Source of the DNA: Actinernus sp. WN-2022
Lineage: Eukaryota; Cnidaria; Anthozoa; Actiniaria; Actinernidae
Assembly (NCBI GenBank): GCA_030867875.1
Contig: JAOWCC010000033.1
Coordinates: 62,001-126,000 of the forward strand
DNA: 64,000 nt
Reading direction: 5' to 3'
Below, one piece after another: positions 23,901-35,900 of this stretch. The notes beneath the pieces are model-generated. The model was not told the origin of the DNA and searched no databases. It saw only the letters and a list, made by a program, of their open reading frames with translations. The position numbers and the translations under genes were made by a program. Each line of letters starts with the position of its first letter. Within the stretch, counting starts at the first letter, position 1.

Positions 23901-26900
23901 TAACTAGTGCCAATCTCCCACATGTAATTACGCATAGAACACCTTGTTGATTTTTGACATGCAAGTTGGATCGCATACGAAGAAGACAGTGTTTTGTTGT
24001 TTTGGAAGGTAAATATTGTCAAAAAAGCCTATAACTCCACTTGAAATTGAAAACTTTCTCCATGCACTCTATTTATTAAGGAAAATTATGTAATTTTAGG
24101 AACTTTTGTAGTGATTTTTGTATTATAGTGTGGAACCAGAGGAATAGTGCGATTGGGTGCGATTTTAGGCCAATAGTGCAAAATCGCACCCTCACACTCT
24201 ATCAGATGCCTTGTCTCTAGTAATTAAGTACACCTTCCCACCCAGCTACCCCTCTCTAGTAAAGTACACCTTCCCACCCAGCTACCCATGACGAGCTTAA
24301 CCCGGTTCAGGAATGCGGGTTCCCCGTCGTTTTCTAACATTGAATACTAGAAATCTCACAGCGGTGTCCGATATGTGAGAAGAAGCTCTGCTTCAAGAGT
24401 TAGATCTTTAAGATTCTTTCAGGTGTGAAATAGGTGTCTGGTATACACCTGCAGAAAACGTATGGACATCGGATCCTGTAAAATTTCCGTTTAGTTATTA
24501 AAGATTAGGACCAAATTGCACGCTAAAAATAAACCACACTAAACACACCGTGGCCTGCGTGTAGCCGTCTGCCGCACGCAGCGAAATACATCATTACATG
24601 TATTCTAATGCACGTTTGCGCTAAACAACACTTCTGCGTTAAAAACCTCCAACAGCTTTCGAATTTCGCTAATAAGATTCACGGCATTCTGATGAATTGA
24701 ATCCAGCTACGCTGCCAGGACTTCCCGAACTTGAAATCAATCTTATTTTGGTAAACTTAAATGCCGGAGTCGCTAGAACTGAAGAAATAAGTTCTATCCC
24801 GGCAAAGCTCAGGCAGCGAAAAGCTGCCTTTTTAGCTGTAAGCTATCCAACTGTGTCATATTTCTCGCTTCAACCTTTCAGCGAAATCAGAGTTAGCAGT
24901 AGCGAAGTGCATGTCGGCTTGAGTCGGTCAATCAGTGGCTTGAGCTTGTTCATTTCGTCTTGCAGGTCAAGGTTTTCTGGCTTGGCTGTTTTCAGTCCAA
25001 ACTTTACGGTTCTGATTCTGTTTTGGCTGGAATTATTACCATGTAGATTTACGCCACCTTTTAGCACTAACATACAGCTAGCTTCGCAAAATCACCAACG
25101 TTTAATCCAGGCTATAAATCCAAATTGTTTGGTCAAAACTGAACTGACTATCCAAGGAAAAACAGAATGATGTTACTGGTATTCTACTTCCAGATAACAA
25201 CAGTTCAAAATGAGCTGACTACCCAAGGAAGCCGACAGAATGCGTTTAAAATTATACTACCGATATTCTACTTCCAGATAACAACAGTTCAAAATGAACT
25301 GACTACCCAAGGAAGACAGAATGCGTTTAAAATTATATTACTGATATTTTACTTCCAGATAGCAACAGTTGAAAATGAACTGACTACCCAAGGAAGACAG
25401 AATGAGTTTAAAATTATATTACTGGTATTCTACTTCCAGATAACAACAGTTCAAAATGAACTGACTACCCAAGGAAGGCAGAATGCGTTTAAAATTATAT
25501 TAATGGTATTCTACTTCCAGATAACAACAGTTCAAAATGAACTGACTACCCAAGGAAGGCAGAATGCGTTTAAACTTATATTAATGGTATTCTACTTCCA
25601 GATAACAACAGTTCAAAATGAACTGACTACCCAAGGAAGACAGAATGCGTTTAAAATTATATTACTGGTATTCTACTTCCAGATAATAACAATTCAAAAT
25701 GAACTGACTACCCAAGAAAGACAGAATGCGTTTAAAATTATATTACTGGTATTCTACTTCCAGATAACAACAGTTCAAAATGAACTGACTACCCAAGGAA
25801 GGCAGAATGCGTTTAAAATTATATTAATGGTATTCTACTTCCAGATAACAACAGTTCAAAATGAACTGACTACCCAAGGAAGGCAGAATGCGTTTAAAAT
25901 TATATTACTGGTATTCTACTTCCAGATAACAACAATTCAAAATGAACTGACTACCCAAGGAAGACAGAATGCGTTTAAAATTATATTACTGGTATTCTAC
26001 TTCCAGATAACAACAGTTCAAAATGAACTGACTACCCAAGGAAGACAGAATGCGTTTAAAATTATATTACTGCTATTCTACTTCCAGATAACAACAGTTC
26101 AAAATGAACTGACTACCCAAGGATGAGAGAATGCGTTTAAAATTATATTACTGATATTCTACTTCCAGATAACAATTAACAGTTCAAAATGAGCTGACTA
26201 CCCAAGGAAGACAGAATGCGTTTAAAATTATATTACTGGTATTCTACTTCCAGATAACAACAGTTCAAAATGAACTGACTACACAAGGAAGACAGAATGC
26301 GTTTAAAATTATATTACTGGTATTCTACTTCCAGATAACAACATTTCAAAATGAACTGACTACCCAAGGAAGACAGAATGCGTTTAAAATTATATTACTG
26401 GTATCCTACTTCCAGATAACAAGAGTTCAAAATGAACTGACTACCCAAGGATGAGAGAATGCGTTTAAAATTATATTACTGATATTCTACTTCCAGATAA
26501 CAATTAACAGTTCAAAATGAGCTGACTACCCAAGGAAGACAGAATGCGTTAAAAATGATATTACTGGTAATCTACTTCCAGATAACAACAAATTATTCAA
26601 TATGAACTGACTACCAAAGGAGCTTACAGAATGAATTAAGTTATCATTGATATTATTATTGATATTCTATTCGGAGTCAAAAGTAATACGAAAACTTTTC
26701 CATTGAAGAATGAGCTCAGAAACTGGTCTTGAAGACTGCGAATCGTTGGTGTTAGCTCACGATTTCCGGTGTGATTGCCGTCAGAATCTTTTGTTTCGTT
26801 GTTCAATCATCCGCACAGAGTTTGCATCTCGGCTAATATTCGCGCAAAGGAAGGAAATAAGCGAACCTTCCCAGAACAAATACCAATTCAAACGATGTAC

Positions 26901-29900
26901 CTGGCCAACCACGTAGTACGTGTTAACGTAGAAGTACTTCGTAGTTCTTGCGGCCAGCCGGAGTCGAAGATCTTTGAAGTCTTGTTCTGGCCTTTTGCCT
27001 GCCACAGCTCTTTGATCTTCATATAAGCAATTTCGTAGCCAGATCAAGGTCGTAGAATTAAAGGGGATACCATCGCCTTTTACTATCGACTGCTGTCCCA
27101 AAGACGACTTGACCTTGCGAAGTTGCCCGCCAAAAATTCATGCGCCTATTTCGGCGGTAAATCGAATATTAACTATTATTCTAATTCTCAGTAGGGAACT
27201 ACACAAGGCGAACAGTGTCCTGTCGATGACAGATCAGGCGATTTATTTTTCACTGCCTGGACACTCTTAAAACCACAAGGTGTGAGTGTTGACGAGTTTG
27301 CGGTTTACAAAATGAATTAATCATGACATCCAGCAGCGCATTCCTGAACCGGGTTAAGCTCGTCATGTCTCTAGTAAAGTACACCTTAATTTTTCCCACC
27401 CAGCTACTCCTTTCTAGTAAAGGACACATTTCCACTCTACCCCTCTCTAGTAAAGTACAGCTTCCCACCTTACACGTACCTCTCTAGTAAAGTATATGTT
27501 GGGGTTCAAAGTTTTTTTAAACCAGTTCAAAATGTTTTAACCAGTTCAAAAAAAATTAACCATGCAGTTCAAAATTTTTAAACCAGTTCATTTTTGTAAA
27601 ACTGGCTTAATTTAAGATTCTCAAATAGAAGTTATGAAATAACTGATGTTAGGGTTATTTTAAATGTTACTATGCAGGTTAGGGTTTAGAATACATGTAG
27701 TTCACATGATTATTGAAGGAGGATTATAGTCTTAGTAGGTTCGTTGGCCCCATACCCTGCCTACTCAGTCACTAATTTAGGGGCAAATCACTATAACAAT
27801 ATGTACATGTAGCTCAGTCTAAACACCCGAAATTAGTGACTACGGTAGCTCTCTAAACAGCCTAAATTAGTGACTAGCTCACAGGACCATTGAAAAGTAT
27901 TATTTTTCTGTGTTGTTCAGTGATCTAAATTCAGTGACTGTACATGTAGCTCTAAAACCCTTAAATTAGTGAGCACCCATATTGACGGTTAGGGTGTTCT
28001 TAAATGTAGGGGTAGGGTTTGGATTACTTCACAGGACCATTTGACCTTAACCAAAACAAGTAGGAAACGTGGTGCTAGTTTGTTGCACGGAGTCTGGACA
28101 ACGCGTTTGGGTAGACAGGACTTATCTGTCTGTCTGTTGTCAACATGGCAGCGAGTGCAGCGAGTGAGTAATCTTCTCAATGTTTTCATGTTTCTTTAGC
28201 TGAAGATCACATTCCTAGCCAGTGCATTCCTGGGGTGATGAGTACCATAGAAAGGGAGCCAGGGGAGAGTAGTCAAAATCTTATTGCAGGGAAGGATGGG
28301 TGGATTTTTTCTTTTTAAACCCCCCCCCCCACAAAAAAAGTAAACCTCTTTTTATGAATCCCAACAAAATAAAAAAATCCCTTTTTAGAATCTTGAAAAA
28401 AAAAAAAAGTTTTGAAAATTTTGAACCAAAAATATTTCCCAACCACAACATATACATGTATGTACCTTCCCACCCTACCCCCTCTCTAGTGAAGAAACAC
28501 CTTCTCACCCTACCCCCTCTAGTGATGGAGTAACATTCCCACTCTACCCTTCTAATGAATGACATACCTTGTACTTAATGATTGTTGGTACTGGTACACC
28601 TTGTTTGATGTTTGGTCTTGTCATTGTACTCCTTGCAGAACTGAGCAATGTTTATACCTCTGAATAACAATACAATATACACTTTAATAAGTAGTAGGTA
28701 CAGGTTACTAGTACACATACCTACATTTGTAAATGTAGGGAAGTAATATAGCATATATATACAATGTATACAGTTCCTCCTCAACTGTTAGGCAGACATA
28801 AAAAATATACATGGGCATGCTTAATACATATACAGTATATGTATAGGTCAGGCCATATGGGAAAATAGTTAGCTTTTGGTCAACATGTATGGTGACATCT
28901 AAATATCATGACCTCAAGTCAAATATTTTCCTATCTGGCCACTCAGTCAATACAGTATGTACCTATTACTCTAGCTACAACTTGGAATTCTTCAGTGCAA
29001 ATTAATATAATAATACATGTACAGGCCAAAATGAGTCCACAAGCAATGTCTTACTAACTATAAATTAGGTTCTGTAACTGCTTTTTACTGGTTAAACTGT
29101 TGAAAGGTTTTGTAAGCAAACAATCCAATTACAATAAGTAAATCAGCTGCTCAATAAACTATGGGAGAGGCCTATCAGTCCTAAATAATGATAAAACTTA
29201 CATGTAGTTGGAGGTTCAGTGCCCAGACCTTAAGCTTGCCGTCTTGGTTGCCAGCCGAGGATATACCCTGACAACCAATCAGCCCAGAGTACTGGGGCAC
29301 ACATACATGTAATAGTGGACAAGAGGAAACAGGGGAGGGAGGGAGGGAGGGGAAAAGCAATATGCCCGATCATGATGAGTAACTGACAAGCAAATGGTCA
29401 GTTCCATATGAGAGAACGTTACGTAACATCCATGACAAAAAGTTACATTTTTCTCCGGCGTTGATCAGGTTGTGCAAATTTTTAAAAACCCTTACTGGTG
29501 TTCTGCAATCTTTCTAAGCTTAATACAAATGTAACATCAAATATCAAAATTTTCACTTCGTCTTTCTGTAAAATCAGGGAGAATATTGTCATGGACGTTA
29601 CGTCATGGACGTTACATACATGTATATAAGGGACATCTTAGAAAGTGATGTCAATTCTAGTGGAGAAAAAAAACAGCTGTGCAAAAATTGTTCATGTTTT
29701 AATAATAAAGTATAAAATTAACATGAAACTATGAAATGTCATCTTTTGACAAGCTTATTTTTCTGATAATAACATTACGAAAAGTCCAATATCAAAATTT
29801 CAACAAAATGTAAGTTCAAATTTTAAAGACAATGCGAGTCATGTGTGAGTTTGCTTTCTGACTGTTCACTTCCGCTTTAAAGCTGTGAAAGCCTTCTCAA

Positions 29901-32900
29901 CAGCTGCTTGCTGTGCAATGTGGAATGGGCCATAGCCTTGCAACTCCAAAGGGCCAAAGAAAATGCATGACATGTGGATACTATCAAGGTCGTCCCTCCT
30001 TGGCCAGTCAAAGGCTGTAGCTCCAGCTCGATGTAGGAACTTGAACTTTGCAAACTGGCCTTCTACCTCTAGTACTCTGCCGATGTAGAAGATGTTAATG
30101 TAATCAATTGCATAGTAATTGCCACTAACTGCACCTGTGGGTGGTATGGGATGGATCACTTCTTGGTGGAGTTCCAGTACCATGTACTTCCTATATGTAG
30201 GAATATCTTCCTGAGTGACCATTTTGCTCCCGAGGGCAAGACACCTGGAAAACAGGCAAACAAAAACTCCACAATCAAAGTCATTGTTCTGCTGTGGCAC
30301 ATCACCTGCTGTACTAGCATAGAATTCCCATTCACTGACATCAATGGAACTGTCTAACTCGACAAGGAATGACATCATCTTCTGAACTGCATGTTGTACC
30401 GTTGGCTTCACAGACAAACTACTCTTGCTGTCGAGTGTGATGATGCACTTCTGTTTTGGAAACGCAGCCAGCAGAAACCAGTGCTTAGACTGATTGGTGT
30501 TAATGGGAACAAGGACAAGGTCTTTATTTGTCAACTGCTTACCCTTGACAATATTACCTGCTGGCTGCTTACCAATAACTTGGTCAAACACTTCCCAGGA
30601 AAGGACCTCTAGGTTTGTGGCACTTTGTGTTGCTGACTTCACCAGTTCTAGGTATGAGTCGATTACAAAGTTGATCAGCCACTTTAATCTCTACTTGAAG
30701 CACCTTCTACTGCATACAAAGAAGCCAGATCATCTCTACAAATAAGCTTATTACCATTAAAGGCAAAGTCACCTGCTATGATGGATTCTATGAAGGGTAC
30801 ATTGTATTCTGGTATGACAAATGCTGAGCACACATCACTGAAGACTTCCTTAAATCTATCAGGCAGGCCAGGTTGTATCAAACTGCTTTTTCCATCTGCG
30901 CTCTCTGAAATTTCATCATTGCTGTTGCTTTCTTCATGGCTGCTACAACCTTAGTCCTCTCCACTGTACTCGCTTTTATCATCATCTGAACTTTGATCGT
31001 TGCTGTTGTTTTCTGCTTGGCTGCTACAGCACTCATCCTCTGCACTGCATTTTCCTTCTCCATTGTTGTCGTCTTCATGGCTGCTACAACATTCGTCCTC
31101 TCCACTATACTCGCTTTCATCATCAGATTCTCCAAGCAGCACCTCAATCCCTGTCTTCTGGTACGAATGTGTAAGGAACTTCATGGTGCCAGGCTGAACT
31201 GCATACATGCAATGGAATTTGCTTATCCCTGGTATGGCTTTTGCTCTCTTGAAGCATTGATACAAATCCAAAGCCTCAGACGTTTTGTTGATTTCATTAG
31301 CAGTGATAAGGGTAATGGATGTTTTGCAGCATTCTTTTGCTACATCGGCAAAGGCTTTTGCATTAACCACAGGTTGCACTTTTCTGGTGGAAACAGCTGT
31401 CCACACCATTCTTTTCACAGTCCCTCCAATGCCATCAACTGCACCTTTTCCATGCGATGTTGCAAAATAGTGCCAGAAGAGTCTTACATGTAGATGAAGC
31501 GATTGTGTCAAGCTGTTAAGAAGCTGGGCAATGAACTTGTTCTTGAATTGTGAACTGGGGCCATCAGAAAACATATGAACTTCGTTGACACCAGGATGGT
31601 TCTCTTTAACAAATGTATTCAGTACTTTGTTCATGAAGACGGCCACTGATTTCTTCTCATGACTGCGATCATCTGATACGATTACATGGGAGGTGCAGAT
31701 AGTATTACATGATAAATCCTTGGTCCAGACAGCAACAGTAAAGAGAGTCACCTGTTCTTGATTATAGTAGGCAGATTGAATTTCATCTTGCTGTAGACAA
31801 GTATACATGTAGTTTTCAGAAAAATCAAATTGCACTACTGCCTCTTCAGGCTTGAGATTCTTGATTTTCTCCTGAAAGAACCTTGCTTGGTTTCTTTTAA
31901 TAAAGACATGCTTCAAGAAGGGAGGCATTTTAGTATCAAGGGATTGCAATGCTGCTTCAACTGTGCCTTCTTTGTGTACTTTTAGCATCTTCTTCGTGAG
32001 ACTTGCAGCCTTTCCTTTCTTTCCAGGTACTTCTTGTGTGACTCGTTCCCACTGATACCATGTTATTTCATCCAGGGGAGCTTCTTCTTTCATTTCCTCT
32101 AGAAAATCTGGACAGTCCTTGCACTCTCCTGTCATACATGATTCATTATTGCTGTCACAGACAAATGCATCAACAAAAGAACCAGAATACTGTGGGAAAC
32201 TGGGTATTTCCTTCCCAAGGCAATCACACAGCAAGCGTATGTTGTCATGTTGTTGACAAAGACAAACATTCCTTGGCATTTTAGAAGACAACAGGACATT
32301 ACATGGCCTTAGGGAAGAAAACTTGCTCAACCCGATCTCACAATCTGAGTTTTCTTTCTTGAACATAGCATATGTCTCCTTGAGAGACCACATCAAATGT
32401 CTCTTCTGGAGTTTAGTTTTCTTTCCGTGAGATCTGACTATTACATAATCTCTCATCCCTGGTGCTTGACGGGAAATGCTGTCAACGAGGTAGAAATCTT
32501 GAATGCATTTTACAACAGATTGTGGCAGTTGTTTATTTCCAGCATCTTTGCACGTTTTCTTCTCTATGGACAGAATACCATAAGAATCAGCCAGTTTTCG
32601 AATAACTGCTACCTTCTTTCTAGGGCCAGCTGGCAGACAAGTTTTTACTTTGCCTGTGGCCTTTCCTAAAGCCTGTTCAAATTTGTAGACATAATCACAA
32701 TCTTCATGCAGTTGCTCAACTCTTGTCTTAATGGAAGACAATTTCTTTTTATACCGGTGAAGGCAAACTTGTTCCTTGCATTTCTGACGGATCTGTTCTG
32801 CTTCACTTGGACTAACAGCCTTGTTTTTTCTTTCAAGCCTCTTCCGTAACTTATCCTTTTCTTTGTATTGGATGTACCTCTTTGTATCATTTTTAACCTG

Positions 32901-35900
32901 ATTTAAATAAGCACTCCAGCTTCTCTTTCTCTTCTCTCCAGTTTTTACCATATCTTACAGACAATTAACACAGCTAGTCAGTCACCATCTTGCATTTTGG
33001 CTTAGGAACCTGGCCATGTGTCTTCCAACACAGGGAGCCCATATGATTTAGTGTGCTTTTCATATAAGTTTCAATTTATCCTATAATTATATGAAAAAAA
33101 GTCCCCTAATGCTATATATAAAGCATGGTCAGCTACTATCATGGGAATTTTTCAGTAGAAACCATAAATTAAAGCTGAAAGTTAATTTTTCTCAGACACT
33201 GTAACGTCCATGACAAAGCCTGTAACGTCCATGACACCATTATTTGTCTAGTCAGGGGAGACATAAAAGACGAACTGGAAAACTGACAACATTAATACTA
33301 ACTTTCATCTTCAACAAAGATTATATCCCCTTAAGAATTTAATATCTGCAGACAATTCACAGGAATATCAAGTTATACACTCTCACTTGAAAGAGTGGTT
33401 TATTTAATGTAACGTCCATGACACATGTGTTTTATTTATTTTTATCCATATGAATAGAAAGAACTAATTTTTTTTTTCATAAAACAAATAACACCATTTC
33501 ATTACATAATATCAGCATGAAAAATGTTACATTAATTGCTCTTAGCAATTTTAGAATGTAATTTTAAGTTCCAAAAAGTGTTCAAATGTAACGTCCATGA
33601 TCATGGAATTGTCCAAATGCAGAATAACAAGCAATAACATATTATTTGATTATAAACTGACAGTCCTGGCCAGATGACTGTCACTCGACGCAGCCGCAGG
33701 GCTACACCACCACAGGGACCCCAGTGTACGCTGGATATTTAACCATGTCTAAATTGCATTTAGACTCGATTAAATTACATTTGTAATCAACATCACATGT
33801 GGGTTTCACAGTTTGAAAACAGTTTCTTGCACTTTTTCATGCTGCTGATTGTCCTATAATAAAACATATATTACAAAAAAATGTGTACTGTCTGGGAATA
33901 TTTACTCTTTAATAATGTTCTATTTATAAAATTATGTTCTTTATGAGCTATGATTGGTATATTTACTCTATAATAATGATCTATTTATGGTTCTTTGTGA
34001 GCTATGTTTGGTACATGTATATTTACTCTTTAATAAGATTTTTCAGCTTTTTAGAATGAAGATATTCAATTACATTAAATTTAAAAACTACATAGTGGAA
34101 ACATAAGTTAGCAATCCATCCTATTCTGAGGGTGACTATTATTTTAGTGGCTCGGTAGTAGATTTCTTCGTTTACGAATAAGTTGATTTTTCAGCTTTTT
34201 AGAATGGAGAAACATTGATAATGGATTGCTACATGTAGTACATTTTTAATGGCTCTGTAGTCAATTTTTTCGTTTTATGCAAGGAACCTGGGGGATATAC
34301 AGTCCCTATCAAAAGTTTTTTCAACTGTATGTAGTGCTGTACTTATACATGTATGTTGATCTTTCAGTAAAATGAATATTCGGCAACCACATGTGCTAAT
34401 TTTCGTTCTGGCAAGAACACAATCAGGGTATACAAACATAACAGACCTATGTTATCAATTGCTGCAACTTCCTGCAATGTATTAAAATTATGTTAAATAT
34501 ACCTTTACATACATCTAACAGACTAGTTCTTTTCCTGCAAACGATTTGAGACTTTGATTCTCAATCATTCTTGAGTTGTGCTTTATATTAATAATGACAA
34601 AATATAGCCATTTTGAAGCGTTATCATGTTGCAACCTAAAAATACACTGTAGCTCAAGGCTTCAATATATTTTAGTGTATAAAATGCAAAAGCTGGATGT
34701 TTTTAAATGGGGTGGGGCATTTGAACGAAAAAAAACACATCTGAGATCAAATCCCCCTCCTGCCTATAACGCCCAAAATTATATATTTTTTGATTGAAAC
34801 TTTAAACTATTCTTCATAACTTGAAGCAAAAATGGGGGCCTCGCGCACGATGTTGGTGATCACCTTTTCACATTTTACAGTCTAACGCTAGATTTAGTGT
34901 CATAATTTCACTATGCTTTAATGTAGAAGCTTGATTTTTCACAGGAAGATGATGTAGTTCGTGTGCACCAAGAGGAGTGAAAATCGTTTTCTGAAGTTTC
35001 GAAACGATTTTTAAAATCACTTTGTTTCTATAGCATACCACTTAATTTTAGCTGTTTTTGACCTATTTTTCATGCCGATAGAAAAACTTAGAAGTCACTC
35101 ACCTTCGAAACGAGCCCCAACATCCGGCAAAAGGTTATACATTTGTGATGCACATTAACTATAGTTTCATTTGCACTTTGTGTTTTTTGTGGTTTGTTGA
35201 TGGTTTTACATACACAATCCATTTTATAGTTTTAAATGCACAAAATTGCCAGATTCGCGTATCGTGACCTCGGGGCTCGATGTTCGGATCGAGCATCGAG
35301 GCACGATTATCGAGCCTTCAAAGTTCTAGATTGAGCATTTTACATTAGGCTCGATGAGGGCACCATTAGGGCTCTATAAAGGCACGATAATATTCAGGCA
35401 AAGGCTCGATCCAAAGCTCGATGAAGGCACGATACCAGGCTCATAACATTTTGCATAATCATGTCACTACATACCCTGGGTTCCAGAGGTTAAATGTTTT
35501 GCCTTTTGTTGGTAAAATCGGTGAGCGCCTTCCGTGCGCTCACCGAATTTACCGACAAAAGGCAAAACATTTAACCTCTGGAATCCAGGGTAGTCACTAC
35601 ACTGAGTTCATTGCACAATACCAACTCGGCTCAACTTAATTTAAGCTATGATTTTCAGGCGAGACTACAAGAATGGCTTTTCTAAAGTGAGAGAAATACA
35701 AAAAAACACCCAAAATGCATAATAGAACTCAAGTTGAAGGAGGGTCTGAATGGGGTTAACTGACTACTGACAAACGGCCTTAAAAATAACTGACAACTGA
35801 CAAATGACGATTTTTTTACTGACAACTGACAACCGAAAAATAACTGACAACTGACAAATTTGGTGTTTGTGGGTCAAGCATTGTAAATTTTCTCTAGCAA

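Larger units (their letters stand above)
24287..27367. mobile_element. Non-autonomous TIR transposon, 3.08 kb
   Basis: A perfect 31-bp inverted repeat (starting CATGACGAGCTTAACCCGG) bounds the element at 24287-24317 and 27337-27367. It sits inside the TAAAGTACACC repeat, which resumes right after the right end, so the insertion point is clear. A target duplication is not evident (one base differs). No transposase was found; the interior is dominated by an 81-bp minisatellite. Confidence 0.75.
17931..28567. other. MRPL11 intronic region, mostly repeats
   Basis: About 10.6 kb between the last exon and exon 2. It holds the listed 64-bp tandem repeat, the candidate SINE, the LINE-like tail and the 3.08-kb TIR element. 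A short motif, TAAAGTACACCTTCCCACCC, recurs at about 22000, 24230-24285 and 27370-27480. A relative lies near 28460-28550. The missing MRPL11 exon should lie here. Confidence 0.5.
29390..33620 (-). mobile_element. DNA transposon with DDE transposase/Ulp1 fusion (broken)
   Basis: The ends near 29390-29428 and 33582-33620 are imperfect inverted repeats sharing TTCCAT and ACGTTAC. Subterminal copies of TGTAACGTCCATGACA or close variants occur at 33200, 33221, 33408 and 33587, and as inverted copies at 29587-29616. They point inward at both ends, as transposase-binding repeats do. The transposase/protease reading frame runs leftwards across the middle. It lies in an MRPL11 intron, antisense to nothing known. 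Confidence 0.7.

Noticed and set aside
24697..25170. 157-residue plus-strand frame with a 67-residue antisense partner
   Set aside because: Inside the TIR element; no domain recognised on either strand.
25167..26126. A 319-residue repeat protein
   Set aside because: The frame follows from an 81-bp unit; it breaks in unit 13, and no start context or domain supports a gene.
30993..31493. Plus-strand 166-residue hydrophobic frame
   Set aside because: Antisense of the transposase gene's coding end.
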